A DNA stretch of 64,000 nucleotides from Paraburkholderia fungorum. Its GTDB lineage: Bacteria; Pseudomonadota; Gammaproteobacteria; Burkholderiales; Burkholderiaceae. The notes beneath the pieces were generated by a model. It was not told the DNA's origin. It did no database searches and worked only from the letters and a program-made list of their open reading frames with translations. The stretch's first letter is position 1, and every line of letters begins with the position of its first letter. The stretch is from the NCBI RefSeq assembly GCF_900099835.1, contig NZ_FNKP01000002.1:1674001-1738000 (forward strand), read 5' to 3'. The translations under genes were made by a program, and so were the position numbers. This document shows, piece after piece, positions 44,901-54,359 of the stretch.

Positions 44901-47900
44901 GGGGAGCCTGTCGACGCCGACCGGCATCATCACGCCCGCGCCCGTCGAAGTCGACATCATCAACAATCCCACCAAGGTATTCGACGGCACGGCGACCGCG
45001 TCGCTTGGGGCCGGCAACTATCAGGTGCTCGGCGCGATTCCGGGCGAATCCATCGCCCTGAATCCGGCTCCGGCGACCGGTGCTTATGCCACCTCCAACG
45101 TCGGCTATCAGGGCGTGAGCGCGACACTGGGCGTGGGCAATTTCCAGGCGGGCGCGAACACCCTGCTCTCCAACTACGACCTGCCGGCCACCGCAACCGG
45201 CATGGGCACCATCGTGAAGCGGCCGATCAACGGTGAAGTGACGGCGTCGATCACCAACAATCCGTCGAAGACCTACGACGGCAACACGATCGCCACCATC
45301 CCCGCCAACGACTTCACGTTCAGCGGCTTCATCGGCACGGACAGCGCGACGGTGTCGAACACCATCACCGGTCAGTACGCGACGAAGAACGCAGGCTCGC
45401 AGGCAGTGACAGCTTCGCTGGCGCAAGCTGATATCACCCCGGGGGCGGGCACGAACCTGAACAACTATTCGTTCCCGATCTCGGCATACGGGACGGGCAC
45501 CATCCTCCCGGCCCAACTCGTCGTCACGATCATCGGCAACCCGACCAAGGTCTATAACGGCGACAACGTCGCGCGAATTGGCAGCAGCAACCTGCAGACC
45601 ACCGGATTCGTCAGCGGCGAAGGCGCGAGCATCACGCCAAGCGCGCAATTCAGCTACGCGCAGGCCAACGCGGGCACCTGGGCGATTAATGGCTCGCTCG
45701 TGCCGGGCAACTATACGGCCAACAGCGGCACGCTCCTCACCAACTACCTGCTGCCGACGATGGCGTCCGGTCCCGGCACGATCACGCCCGCGCCGGTTTT
45801 TATCCTCAACACCTTCGCGAGCAACAAGGTCTATGACACGACGACCGCCGACACGCTCAATGTCAGCAGCGCGTCGCTTTCGGGCGTGATTGCCGGCGAC
45901 ACCGGCAACGTCACACTCAATACCTCCACCACGGGTACGTTCGCGCAATCCAGTGTCGGCAACGGAATTGCCGTGGCGGCGAGCGGCTTCAGCATTTCGG
46001 GCAGTGCGGCGGGCAATTACACCTTGCAGCCGCTCACCGGGCTCACCGCGAACATCACGCCCGCGCCGTTGATCGTGAACGGCGCCGTGGCGAATAACAA
46101 ACCCTATGACGGCACGACCGCCGCCACGATCAACAGCAGTAACGCGACGGTGTCCGGCGTGCTCGGCACCGACAGCGTCACGCTCGCGTCGGGCAGCGCC
46201 AGCGGTCAGTTCCCCACGTCGAACGTGGGCACCAATCTTCAGGTCACCGCGAGCGGCTTTACGCTGAGCGGCGCCCAGGCGGGTAACTATGCGGTGTCGC
46301 AGCCGTCGAACCTGCTCGCGGACATCACGCCCGCGCCGCTCACGGTGACGATCATCGGCAACCCGGTCAAGGAATACGACGGGACAAAATCGGTGACGCT
46401 GGGCGCGTCCGACTTCGCGATTACGGGCTTCGTCGGCAACCAGAGCGCCACGGTCACGCAGACTGCATCGAGCGGCTATCTCTCGCCGAATGTCGGCACG
46501 AACGTCGGCCTCGGTGCGACGCTGGAACCGTCGGACTACACCTCGGCGCTGGGCACCAACCTGTCGAACTACAACCTGCCCACCCAGGCGAGCGGCACGC
46601 TCGGTCAGATTACGGCAAGGGTCATCAACCTGACCGGCACGCGTGTTTACGACGCCACCACCAATGCCGATGCCAGCCTGTTCTCGAGCGCCGGTCAGGT
46701 TAGCGGCGTCAACGGCGAAACATTGACGGTGAGCGGCGTCGGCACGCTGTCGACGAAAGACGTCGGCAGACAGATTCCTTTCTCCAACTTCGGCACGCTG
46801 GCGCTGGGCAACGGCACCGGACTCGCGGCCAACTACACCCTCGCGGGCGGCACCGACTGGGTGACCATTACGCCCGCGATGCTCACGGTGCTCAATACGA
46901 TTGCGCTCAACAAGACCTACGACGGCACGACCACGGCAACTTTGCAGAACGCACTGCTGAGCGGTGTGCTGGGCAGCGACAGCGTCGTGCTGGGTAACAG
47001 CGCAACCGGCAACTTCAACAACAAGAATGTGGGCACGGGCAAGCCGGTGAGCACAGGCATGACGATCTCCGGCACGGACGCGGCCAACTACACGCTGGCG
47101 CAGCCCACTGGCGTCACGGCCGATATCACCGCCGCGCTCATCGGCGTGACGGCCACCGGCATCAACAAGCAGTACGACGGCACGACGGCCGCCCAGGTCA
47201 ACCTGGCGAGCCCCGGACTGGTGGCGGGTGACAACGTGAGCTTCTCCGGCTACACCGCCACCTTCTCGCAGGCCAATGTCGGCAGCAATCTGCCGGTTGC
47301 GGTGATAGGCATCGGACTGAGCGGCGCCGATGCAGGCAACTACACGTTGCTGAATTCCACAGCCAACACCACGGCGAATATCACGCCGCGCGTGCTGAAC
47401 CTTCAGGGCACGCGTGTCTACGACACCACGACCAATGCTGTCTCCAGCCTGTTCGCGACGAGCGGCTCGATCAATGGCGTCAACGGCGAGTCGTTGACCC
47501 TGAGCGGCACCGGCACGCTCCCCAGCAAAAACGTGGGCAACCAGGTGGCGCTTTCCAGTTTCGGCACACTCGCGCTCAGCGACGGCACCGGCCTTGCGAG
47601 CAACTACACGCTCACCGGCGGCACGGATTGGGTAACGGTCACCCCTGCCACGCTGACCGTGGCGAATACAGTGGCGCAGAGCAAGCAGTACGACGGCAAC
47701 ACCAACGCCCAGTTGACCGGGGCCACCCTGCAAGGTGTATTGGGATCGGACAACGTCGTCCTCGGCGCCGACACAGTGGGTCAGTTCAACGACAAAAACG
47801 TGGGCACCGGCAAGCCGGTCACCACCAGCATGACGACCTCGGGCACCGATGCAGGCAACTATCTGCTGGTGCAGCCGGCCGGCCTCACCGCGAGCATTAC

Positions 47901-50900
47901 GACGCTGCCGATCATCGTGGTCAGCGCGACCGGCAGCAACAAGGTCTACGACGCAACGACGACCGCCACGGTCGCACTGACAAGCGCCAACGTCGTGCCC
48001 GGCGACAACGTGACGTTCAGCGACAGCGCCGCGAATTTCGCCACGAAAAATGTCGGTACCAACATCGGCATTACGGTGTCGGGCATCAGCGTGAGCGGTG
48101 CCGATGCAGGCAATTACGCGCTGCAGACCACCTCCGCGACCACCAGCGCCAACATCACGCCCTTCGTGCTGAACCTGCAGGGTGCGCGTGTTTATGATTC
48201 GACGACCAGCGCAAACGCCGCGCTATTCGGCAGTAACGGCGTGCTCACCGGCACCGGCGGCGAAACGCTGACGCTGTCCGGCGCCGGCACGCTGGCCAGC
48301 AAGAACGTGAACGCGGCGCAGCCGTTTGCCACGAACGGTCTTGGCGGCTTCACGCTCACCGGCAATAGCGGCGCGCTGTCCAGCAACTACACGTTCGCGG
48401 GCGGCACCGACTGGGTCAACATCACGCCTGCGACGCTCGGCGTGACCGGCACAACGGTCAACCCGAAGGTCTACGACAGCACGACGGCGGCCACACTCAG
48501 CGGCGCCAGCCTCACCGGACTCTTCGCGGGCGACGCCGTGACGCTCGGCAACGACACCACCGGCACGTTCGCCGACAAGAACGTGGGCAACGGCAAGGCC
48601 GTCACGCCGTCGACGATGACCATCAGCGGCAACGACGCCGGCAACTATGTGCTGACGCAACCGGCAGGCCTCACCGGCAACATCACGCCGCTCGGCATCA
48701 CCGTGAACGCAACGGCCCAGAACAAAACCTACGACGGCACCACCGCCGCCACCACGAGCGTCGCGAGCAACGGCGTGCTGCCTGGCGACACCGTCAACTT
48801 CAGCTTCACGCCCGGCAACGCGAACTTCGCCACGCCGAACGCGGGCAACGGCATCCTGGTCACCGTCAACGGCATTGCAGCGAGCGGCGCCGACGTGGGC
48901 AATTACACGTATAACGCCACCGCGACGACCACCGCAAACATCCTGCCCTTCGTGCTGAATCTCACCGCCACGCGCACTTACGACAGCACGGCGAGCGCCA
49001 GCGCCAGCCTGTTCGGCAACAACGGGGTGCTCACCGGGACGAATGGTGAAACGCTGACGCTCTCCGGCACCGGCACGCTCATCACGAAGAACGTGGGCTC
49101 GCAGATACCGTTCACCGCCACCGGCCTCAACGGCTCGCTCACGGGCAACGGCGGCGCCTTGCCCGGCAACTACACGTTCGCGGGCGGCACCGACTGGGTG
49201 ACGATCATCCCGCTTGCGATCACAGTCAACGCGAGCGCCGAGAACCGCTATTACAACGGCTTGACCAGCGCCACGGCGGCGATCATTGCCACCGGCGTGC
49301 TGCCAGGCGACACCGTGAATTTCGCCTTTACCGGCGCGAACTTCGCCACGCCGAATGCGGGCAACGGCATTCCCGTCACTGTGAACGGCATTTCGGCGAC
49401 CGGCGCGGCCGCCACGAATTACACGTACAACACCACCGCGACGACGTCAGCAAACATCCTGCCGTACGTGCTGGGTCTGCAGGGAACGCGTGTCTATGAC
49501 GGCACCACGGGTGCCAACGCCGCGCTGTTCGGCAACAACGGCGTGCTGACCGGCGCGGATGGAGAAACGCTGACGCTATCGGGCAGCGGCACGCTCGCGG
49601 GCAAGAACGTGAACAGCCAGCAGGCGTTCGCGGCGAACGGCATCGCGGGCTTTACGCTCAGCGGCAACAACGGCGCACTGGCGAGCAACTACACGCTCGG
49701 CAACGGCATCGGCGACTGGGTCAGCATCACGCCGAAGCCGATCTCGATCACCGCCATCGGCGACAACAAGATTTATGACGGCACGACGGCAGCACAGCTC
49801 GCGAGTTTCAACGTGACAGGCCTTATCGCTGGCGACAACGTATCGGTCGGCTACACGGGTGCGAACTTCATCACGCGCAATGTCGGCACGAATATTCCGA
49901 TCACGGTCGGCCTTTACGGCGACGGGACGGACATCGCCAACTACACGTTCGGCAGCACGGTGGTGGTCACGAGCGCGAACATTACCCCGCGCGCATTGAC
50001 GATCACGGCCGGTGCGCAGAACAAGACTTACGACGCCACCACGACCGCGCTGCTCAGCGGACTGACCGTGAACGGCCTCGTGGCGGGCGACAGCGCCACC
50101 TTTACGGCCGGCAGCGCAAACTTCGCCACGCCCAACGTGGGCAACAACATCAGCGTGAGCGTGGCGGGGATAGCGGGCACCGGCAGCGACCTCGGCAACT
50201 ACACCTACAACAATACGGCCACGACCTCCGCCGACATCCTCCCGGCCGTGCTGAACCTGACGGGCAGCCGTGTCTACGACGGCACGAATCAGGCAGGCGC
50301 CAGCCTCTTTGGCAACGGCGGCCAGCTCGCGGGTGTCGCTGGCCAGACACTGACGCTGACCGGCAGCGGCACCGTATCGAGCCGCAACGTCGGGCAACAG
50401 CAGCCGTTCTCGGCGGGCGGCCTCTCGGGCTATACGTTGACCGGCAACGGCTCCACGCTCGCCAGCAATTACACGCTGGCTGGCGGCGTCGACTGGGTCA
50501 GCATCACGCCGCTGGCGGTCACCGTGACCGCGACAGGTGCGAACAAAATCTATGACAGCACGCGCACGGCGACAGTCAGTCTGGCCAGCAGCGGAATTCT
50601 GAGCGGTGATAGCGTGAGTTTTAGCGCGCAGTCGTCCAACTTCGTCACGCCCAATGCAGGCAACAACATTCCCGTTCTGGTGACGGGAATCGCGGGCAGC
50701 GGCGCGGATGTGGGCAACTACACGTTCAACAGCGTGGCAACCACCTCGGCCGCCATTACGCCGTTCGTCGTCAACCTCACCGGCAGCCGCGTGTACGACG
50801 CGGGCACCAGTGCGACGGCGAGCCTGTTCGGCACGCAAGGCACGCTGGAAGGCGTGAACGGCGAAACCCTGACGCTGTCCGGCACTGGGACGCTGTCCAC

Positions 50901-51516
50901 GAAAAACGTCGGCAACCAGGTTGCGTTCGCGTCCGGCGGCCTCGGCGGGTACGCGCTCACCGGCAATGGCGCGGCGCTCGCGAGCAACTACACGCTGCTG
51001 GGCGGCGTTGACTGGGTCAGCATTACGCCCGCGACACTCACCGTATTGGGAACCCGGACAACCAACCGGACCTACGACGGCACCGTCCTCGACGCGCTTT
51101 CCGGCGACCGACTTTCCGGCGTGCTGGGCAGCGACGGCGTGGCGCTCGGTAACGATAGCGTGGGCTATTTCAAGGACCCCAGCCCCGGCATCAACAAGCC
51201 GGTCGGCACGGCAATGACGATCAACGGTCCCGACGCTGGCAATTACGTCCTCGTGCAGCCTTCGGGCCTGAGCGCCGACATCGTGACGCCGGTCGCGCCG
51301 GTACCTTCAGGAGCGCTCGCGAATGTACTGGCGCCGCTCGGGGCAAACGGCGTGGATACGCCCTACGGCACTGCCTCTGATTCCGCGCGGGGCCATTACT
51401 CCGGCAATCAGATGGAGTCGGATCAGTCCAACCAGCGCAACGTGTCACGGTCCGACTTTCAACCGGGCCTGGCGCTGACGGTGCTCAACGGCGGGGTTCA
51501 CCTGCCCGCACATTGA
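41950..51516 (+). CDS. Two-partner secretion exoprotein (TpsA), YDG-repeat filamentous adhesin
   Basis: A 3188-residue secreted surface protein. It starts with an extended signal peptide (ESPR: MNHIYRLCWSRSLRQWIVASELARR) and a long leader ending VYSAG. The TPS secretion domain follows (GSATISQSGTKTTIQQGSPTLQLSWQSFNVG, VNRILGSTPSQILGRLSANGQVWLINPNGVLFG), then a beta-helix region to about residue 530. About 29 YDG-type repeats then cover almost all the remainder, ending in a polar tail (PVAPVPSG onward). There is no toxin domain and no CDI-like C-terminus. It should be exported through the TpsB encoded next, whose ATG overlaps its stop. A role in adhesion or biofilm is typical of the family. 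The ATG at 41950 is set by the ESPR. Confidence 0.93.
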   Translation: MNHIYRLCWSRSLRQWIVASELARRRSGNGGSTVRHGVRHVITVLATCAPFLWSGTVYSAGGPIGGQVTAGSATISQSGTKTTIQQGSPTLQLSWQSFNVGAAQSVDFVQPGRSSIAVNRILGSTPSQILGRLSANGQVWLINPNGVLFGPSAQVNVGGIVASTLDLDSGTLNSNNRVFAGNGKGAIVNQGSIVAADGGYVALLGNHVSNQGIVSARLGTIALAGGSAATLTFDGSQLVHIQVSASTLDNLAENRQLLVADGGQVIMTAGAKDALLASAVNNTGKIRAQTVADHDGKIVLLGSMTAGSVNVGGTLDASAPNGGNGGSIETSAAQFNLAPDAHITAAAPSGRAGTWLVDPTDLTIDATAASQISSTLNGGTNVVEQTTASGATGAGVQTPGAGDINVNSAIGWTNASASLTLQALNAINVNAAVTGAGAVTMQAGTGNLTIAAGAAITGGAGVTLATNANFINNAGAAAVSTGTSAAWRIDSTDPRLDTPDGLTPSFIQYNATSSTTPAASGNGFLYSLAPTITLTGLTGSVTKVYDGAPTANLTSANLQTTGLVNGDVVASATGTYATSNAGTDIVVSSPTTFAGVVIHTSTGITAYGYQARGQASADIGTITPAPLTASIVNNPTTVYDGTTSASLTASNYSFTGFVAGQGASVNQASSVAYASADAGTGIAVNAAFTPSNFVANSGTNLANYTLPTAATGPGTITPAPLLISGLIASNKVYDGTRAATLDSTGASLFGVISGDSGQVALQTGGATGTFVSPNVGNHISVVPSGFTLTGAKAGDYEISPPAYLAANITPKTVTITGVTANDKVYDATTTATLNLGSATVSGLVPSDAGTVTLSTLAATGTFSQSDVGNALPVSANGFSLGGPGAGNYTVAGISGLAANITPAPLTITFVGSPTKVYDGSATATLTQSNYTISGFVGGQSAAIGQNSASYATANAGTGITVTAALRPSDFVPAAGTSMSNYTFPGSLSTPTGIITPAPVEVDIINNPTKVFDGTATASLGAGNYQVLGAIPGESIALNPAPATGAYATSNVGYQGVSATLGVGNFQAGANTLLSNYDLPATATGMGTIVKRPINGEVTASITNNPSKTYDGNTIATIPANDFTFSGFIGTDSATVSNTITGQYATKNAGSQAVTASLAQADITPGAGTNLNNYSFPISAYGTGTILPAQLVVTIIGNPTKVYNGDNVARIGSSNLQTTGFVSGEGASITPSAQFSYAQANAGTWAINGSLVPGNYTANSGTLLTNYLLPTMASGPGTITPAPVFILNTFASNKVYDTTTADTLNVSSASLSGVIAGDTGNVTLNTSTTGTFAQSSVGNGIAVAASGFSISGSAAGNYTLQPLTGLTANITPAPLIVNGAVANNKPYDGTTAATINSSNATVSGVLGTDSVTLASGSASGQFPTSNVGTNLQVTASGFTLSGAQAGNYAVSQPSNLLADITPAPLTVTIIGNPVKEYDGTKSVTLGASDFAITGFVGNQSATVTQTASSGYLSPNVGTNVGLGATLEPSDYTSALGTNLSNYNLPTQASGTLGQITARVINLTGTRVYDATTNADASLFSSAGQVSGVNGETLTVSGVGTLSTKDVGRQIPFSNFGTLALGNGTGLAANYTLAGGTDWVTITPAMLTVLNTIALNKTYDGTTTATLQNALLSGVLGSDSVVLGNSATGNFNNKNVGTGKPVSTGMTISGTDAANYTLAQPTGVTADITAALIGVTATGINKQYDGTTAAQVNLASPGLVAGDNVSFSGYTATFSQANVGSNLPVAVIGIGLSGADAGNYTLLNSTANTTANITPRVLNLQGTRVYDTTTNAVSSLFATSGSINGVNGESLTLSGTGTLPSKNVGNQVALSSFGTLALSDGTGLASNYTLTGGTDWVTVTPATLTVANTVAQSKQYDGNTNAQLTGATLQGVLGSDNVVLGADTVGQFNDKNVGTGKPVTTSMTTSGTDAGNYLLVQPAGLTASITTLPIIVVSATGSNKVYDATTTATVALTSANVVPGDNVTFSDSAANFATKNVGTNIGITVSGISVSGADAGNYALQTTSATTSANITPFVLNLQGARVYDSTTSANAALFGSNGVLTGTGGETLTLSGAGTLASKNVNAAQPFATNGLGGFTLTGNSGALSSNYTFAGGTDWVNITPATLGVTGTTVNPKVYDSTTAATLSGASLTGLFAGDAVTLGNDTTGTFADKNVGNGKAVTPSTMTISGNDAGNYVLTQPAGLTGNITPLGITVNATAQNKTYDGTTAATTSVASNGVLPGDTVNFSFTPGNANFATPNAGNGILVTVNGIAASGADVGNYTYNATATTTANILPFVLNLTATRTYDSTASASASLFGNNGVLTGTNGETLTLSGTGTLITKNVGSQIPFTATGLNGSLTGNGGALPGNYTFAGGTDWVTIIPLAITVNASAENRYYNGLTSATAAIIATGVLPGDTVNFAFTGANFATPNAGNGIPVTVNGISATGAAATNYTYNTTATTSANILPYVLGLQGTRVYDGTTGANAALFGNNGVLTGADGETLTLSGSGTLAGKNVNSQQAFAANGIAGFTLSGNNGALASNYTLGNGIGDWVSITPKPISITAIGDNKIYDGTTAAQLASFNVTGLIAGDNVSVGYTGANFITRNVGTNIPITVGLYGDGTDIANYTFGSTVVVTSANITPRALTITAGAQNKTYDATTTALLSGLTVNGLVAGDSATFTAGSANFATPNVGNNISVSVAGIAGTGSDLGNYTYNNTATTSADILPAVLNLTGSRVYDGTNQAGASLFGNGGQLAGVAGQTLTLTGSGTVSSRNVGQQQPFSAGGLSGYTLTGNGSTLASNYTLAGGVDWVSITPLAVTVTATGANKIYDSTRTATVSLASSGILSGDSVSFSAQSSNFVTPNAGNNIPVLVTGIAGSGADVGNYTFNSVATTSAAITPFVVNLTGSRVYDAGTSATASLFGTQGTLEGVNGETLTLSGTGTLSTKNVGNQVAFASGGLGGYALTGNGAALASNYTLLGGVDWVSITPATLTVLGTRTTNRTYDGTVLDALSGDRLSGVLGSDGVALGNDSVGYFKDPSPGINKPVGTAMTINGPDAGNYVLVQPSGLSADIVTPVAPVPSGALANVLAPLGANGVDTPYGTASDSARGHYSGNQMESDQSNQRNVSRSDFQPGLALTVLNGGVHLPAH
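43540..51290 (+). repeat. About 29 in-frame YDG-type protein repeats
   Basis: Counting the YDG/YDA/YDS/YDT-type motif (for example VYDGTTSASL, VYDATTTATL, TYDGTTAATT) gives 29 units of roughly 75-100 residues. Seven long units share an RVYD-SLF start, a GETLTLSGTGTL-KNVG middle and an NYTLAGG-DWVSITP end. They occur only in the C-terminal half and there alternate with shorter units. DNA identity between units is moderate, so this is an old repeat array rather than a recent tandem expansion. Confidence 0.85.
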
Positions 51517-53291
51517 TGAAGTCTGAACGCACGCAATCGACCCGGCGCGCGCTGCGCGGCCCACGACATCTTCGAACCGTCGACATGACCGAGATTCGCA
51601 CGAACCGCTTACGCAGAACCCGAATCTGTGCCGCCATGGCTCTTGCCACGGCCGCGCTTGCCGCGCAAGCTCAGGTCCGCGCGACGGCACCCCCGAACAG
51701 CGGCAGCGGCCAGCTGCTTCAGCAGGTGCCGCAGCGCCCGGTTCAACCACCGCCCTCGAATCTCGATCTGACGATCCAGCCGCAGAACGCGGCCCCGGCG
51801 GACAACACGAAAACTTTCCCGGTCCGCACGATCGAGATCACCGGCAACACGGAACTGCCGACCGAACTGCTGCATCAGGTCGTGGCGTCGAGCGAAGGCC
51901 GCGACCTCACGCTGAGCGATCTGAACGCGCTGGCCGAGCGCATCAGCGACGTGTATCACCAGCATGGCTTTCCGCTCGCCACCGCCTACGTGCCCGCGCA
52001 GACGATCGACAACGGGATCGTGCGGATCGACGTTGCCGAGGCGCGTTATGGCGCGGTGTCGATGAACAATCAGAGCGCGGTATCGAACCGCGTACTGAAC
52101 AGCACGCTCGCGGCTCTCCAGTCCGGGCAGCCCGTCAGCGAATTCACGCTCGAACGCACGTTGCTGCTGCTTCAGGACATCCCCGGGGCGCAGGTGAACT
52201 CGACGCTACGGCCAGGCGACGAGGTGGGCACCTCCGATCTGCTCGTCGGCGTGACGCCGGCGCAGCGTTTTACCGGCGACGCCGGGGTCGACAACTTCGG
52301 CGACCCATACAGCGGGCGCGTGCGCGGCAGCGCCAATCTCAACATCAACGGGCCGTTCAATCAGGGCGACCTGCTCGACTTCAGCGCGTTGACATCGGGC
52401 CACGGCATGACCTACGGACGCATGGACTATCGCTACCTGCTCAACGGTCAGGGCACGACGCTCGGTGCCACGGTGTCGGCGCTCGACTACCACCTGGGCA
52501 ACGATCTGTCCGATCTCGAGTCGCACGGGTCGGCCTTCGTGGGCGGCGTGGTGCTCGCGCAGCCGCTGATCCGCAATACGCGCGGCAATCTGTATGGACA
52601 GGTCGAGTACGACTTCAGAAGACTCAACGACAACATCGACGTGATCGGGCTGCAGAACGACCGTCACACGAACAGCGTGACGACCACGCTGGCAGGCGAT
52701 GAACTCGATGCAACCGGCGTGATCAACGCGCATCTGGCGATGACGTATGGCGTGCTCTCCGCGAATAATCTCCAGACCGACATCATCGATCAGCTCGGGG
52801 CGGACACAGCGGGCCATTACGTCAAGCTCGCATTGTCGATGTCGCGTCTGCAGCAACTCGCGCGCGACGACGCCCTCTACTTTGGCTTCTCAGGACAACT
52901 GGCGAGCAAGAACCTGGACACGTCGGAACAGTTCTACCTCGGCGGCCCGGATAGCGTGCGAGGCTACGACGTGGGTGTCCTGTCGGGTTCGCGCGGCTAT
53001 TTCGCGACGCTTGAATACCGGCACGATATGACGTTTCAGCAGATCCCCGGTATCTGGCAGTTTTCCGCGTTCGTCGATACCGGCTGGGTGCAGCTGTTCA
53101 AGAACACGTTCGTGCCGGGGCCCAACACGGGTCAACTGAGCAGCGCGGGGTTCGGCGTGCAGTGGAACGGGCCTTACAAGCTACTCGTTACGGCCAGCGT
53201 CGCGTTTCCGTTCGGACGCACGCCGGAAATACTCGGCACGAATGCCAACACGTCCGTGCATTGCTGGTTGCAGGCGCGCAAGTCGTTCTAG
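51516..53291 (+). CDS. TpsB outer membrane transporter (FhaC/ShlB family)
   Basis: A 591-residue Omp85-superfamily transporter that secretes the TpsA protein. A signal peptide (AAMALATAALAAQAQ) and Pro-rich linker precede two POTRA domains (FPVRTIEITGNTELPTELLHQVV, FPLATAYVPAQTIDNGIVRIDVAEARYG, then VSEFTLERTLLLLQDIPGAQVNSTL) and a 16-strand barrel with the conserved loop motif VRGY (GGPDSVRGYDVG), ending in ARKSF. The ATG at 51516 overlaps the TpsA stop (TGATG), so translation is coupled; an internal ATG at 51585 placed directly before the signal peptide is the alternative. The gene converges on the LysR gene with a four-base overlap. Confidence 0.93.
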   Translation: MKSERTQSTRRALRGPRHLRTVDMTEIRTNRLRRTRICAAMALATAALAAQAQVRATAPPNSGSGQLLQQVPQRPVQPPPSNLDLTIQPQNAAPADNTKTFPVRTIEITGNTELPTELLHQVVASSEGRDLTLSDLNALAERISDVYHQHGFPLATAYVPAQTIDNGIVRIDVAEARYGAVSMNNQSAVSNRVLNSTLAALQSGQPVSEFTLERTLLLLQDIPGAQVNSTLRPGDEVGTSDLLVGVTPAQRFTGDAGVDNFGDPYSGRVRGSANLNINGPFNQGDLLDFSALTSGHGMTYGRMDYRYLLNGQGTTLGATVSALDYHLGNDLSDLESHGSAFVGGVVLAQPLIRNTRGNLYGQVEYDFRRLNDNIDVIGLQNDRHTNSVTTTLAGDELDATGVINAHLAMTYGVLSANNLQTDIIDQLGADTAGHYVKLALSMSRLQQLARDDALYFGFSGQLASKNLDTSEQFYLGGPDSVRGYDVGVLSGSRGYFATLEYRHDMTFQQIPGIWQFSAFVDTGWVQLFKNTFVPGPNTGQLSSAGFGVQWNGPYKLLVTASVAFPFGRTPEILGTNANTSVHCWLQARKSF

Positions 53292-54253
53292 TCTGACGTT
53301 GTCGTGAAATTCGCGGCGTGCGGGAGGTTGATTGCCGCTCCCGTTTCCCGCGCATTGATTTCCCGCGCATTGCCCAGCAGCACCTCGCGAAATATCGCCA
53401 CCAGCGGCCGCAGATTCACCTTATGCCAGGCGGCCCATAGCGGCGTGCGATACGTCATCCACGGGACCTCGCGCAGCACTACGCCCACAGGCGCCTGACG
53501 GCGCAGCCCGCTCTGGATCATCGTCGAACCGAGTCCGGCGGCCACCAGTCCCAATGCGGTGAGCGGCTCCGTCGCTTCCATCGAAATCCTCGGCGTGAAA
53601 CCGGCCCGCGCACACGCGGCGACGAAGTTGTCGTGCTTCAGCGCGCCCTCTTTCTGCAAAACCGCAATCCAGTCGAGCGCGGCCAGCGCGTCGGGCGTGA
53701 GATCGCGCGCCGTCGCCAGCGGATGCGAATCCGGCAGCGCTAGCAACATGGGATCGTCGAGCAACAGCGCGCTGTCGAGGTCGGGGTCGTCGCCGACCGG
53801 CGGCTCGCACACCAGTGCGATGTCGAGACTGCGCTGCCGCAAGCCCTCCAGTTGATCGACCGATTGCATGTTGTAAAGCGCGATATGCACGGCAGGCCGC
53901 GTTTCCCGAAGCGTGCGCAGCGCGTCGGACAGCACGCCGGAATGCATCGCGTTTTCCAGATAGCCGATGCACAGTCCGCCTTCGTCGCCCCGCCCCAACC
54001 TGCGCGCGAGCGATTCGAGACGCGTGGCGTGCGTCAGCAGCGCACGCGTTTCGGCCAGGAACGTGCGACCGTCCGCAGTGAGGCGAATGCGCTGCTGGCT
54101 GCGCTCGAACAGCGTCAGACCCAACCGCTCCTCCAGTTGCGCAATCTGGCGGCTCAACGGCGATTGCGAAATGTGCAGACGTTCCGCGGCGCGGCCCACG
54201 TGCTCTTCTTCCGCGACGGCGACGAAATATTGAAGCTGACGAATATCCAGCAC
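53288..54253 (-). CDS. LysR-type transcriptional regulator
   Basis: A 321-residue regulator. The winged helix-turn-helix is at the N-terminus (MLDIRQLQYFVAVAEEEHVGRAAERLHISQSPLSRQIAQLEERLGLTLFERS), with an effector-binding domain after about residue 90 (GLCIGYLENAMHSG, LDIALVCEPPVGDDPDLDSALLL). Translation begins at a GTG (54253) behind GGAG. It is divergent from the aldo/keto reductase gene, and a seven-base dyad with LysR-type spacing (54268-54291) lies between them. So it probably controls the reductase/SRPBCC pair in response to a substrate of that enzyme. The inducer is unknown. Confidence 0.93.
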   Translation of the reverse strand: MLDIRQLQYFVAVAEEEHVGRAAERLHISQSPLSRQIAQLEERLGLTLFERSQQRIRLTADGRTFLAETRALLTHATRLESLARRLGRGDEGGLCIGYLENAMHSGVLSDALRTLRETRPAVHIALYNMQSVDQLEGLRQRSLDIALVCEPPVGDDPDLDSALLLDDPMLLALPDSHPLATARDLTPDALAALDWIAVLQKEGALKHDNFVAACARAGFTPRISMEATEPLTALGLVAAGLGSTMIQSGLRRQAPVGVVLREVPWMTYRTPLWAAWHKVNLRPLVAIFREVLLGNAREINARETGAAINLPHAANFTTTSD

Positions 54254-54267
54254 TTAAGACTCCACAG

Positions 54268-54291
54268 GACATAACCTTAGCCAATTATGTC
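54268..54291. promoter_or_regulatory. Candidate LysR operator
   Basis: GACATAA (54268-54274) and TTATGTC (54285-54291) form a perfect dyad separated by ten bases, inside the divergent LysR/reductase spacer. The arm and spacing pattern (ATAA-N10-TTAT) fits LysR-type operators of the T-N11-A class. Confidence 0.65.
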
Positions 54292-54359
54292 TTGGACGGA
54301 CTGACAACGCCACCCTAAACTTGCCTCACCTTCACAGAGTTATCAGGCAGGGAAACATC

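Noticed and set aside
44878..47733. Long open frame of 951 codons on the minus strand
   Set aside because: It lies wholly inside the TpsA repeats. Its Arg/Ala/Gly-rich, repetitive sequence is what codon bias in the sense strand produces; it has no domain and no ribosome site.
43540..51290. Regularly spaced repeats that could suggest a CRISPR array
   Set aside because: The repeats are in-frame protein repeats of about 225-300 bases with diverged DNA, not short identical direct repeats with unique spacers.
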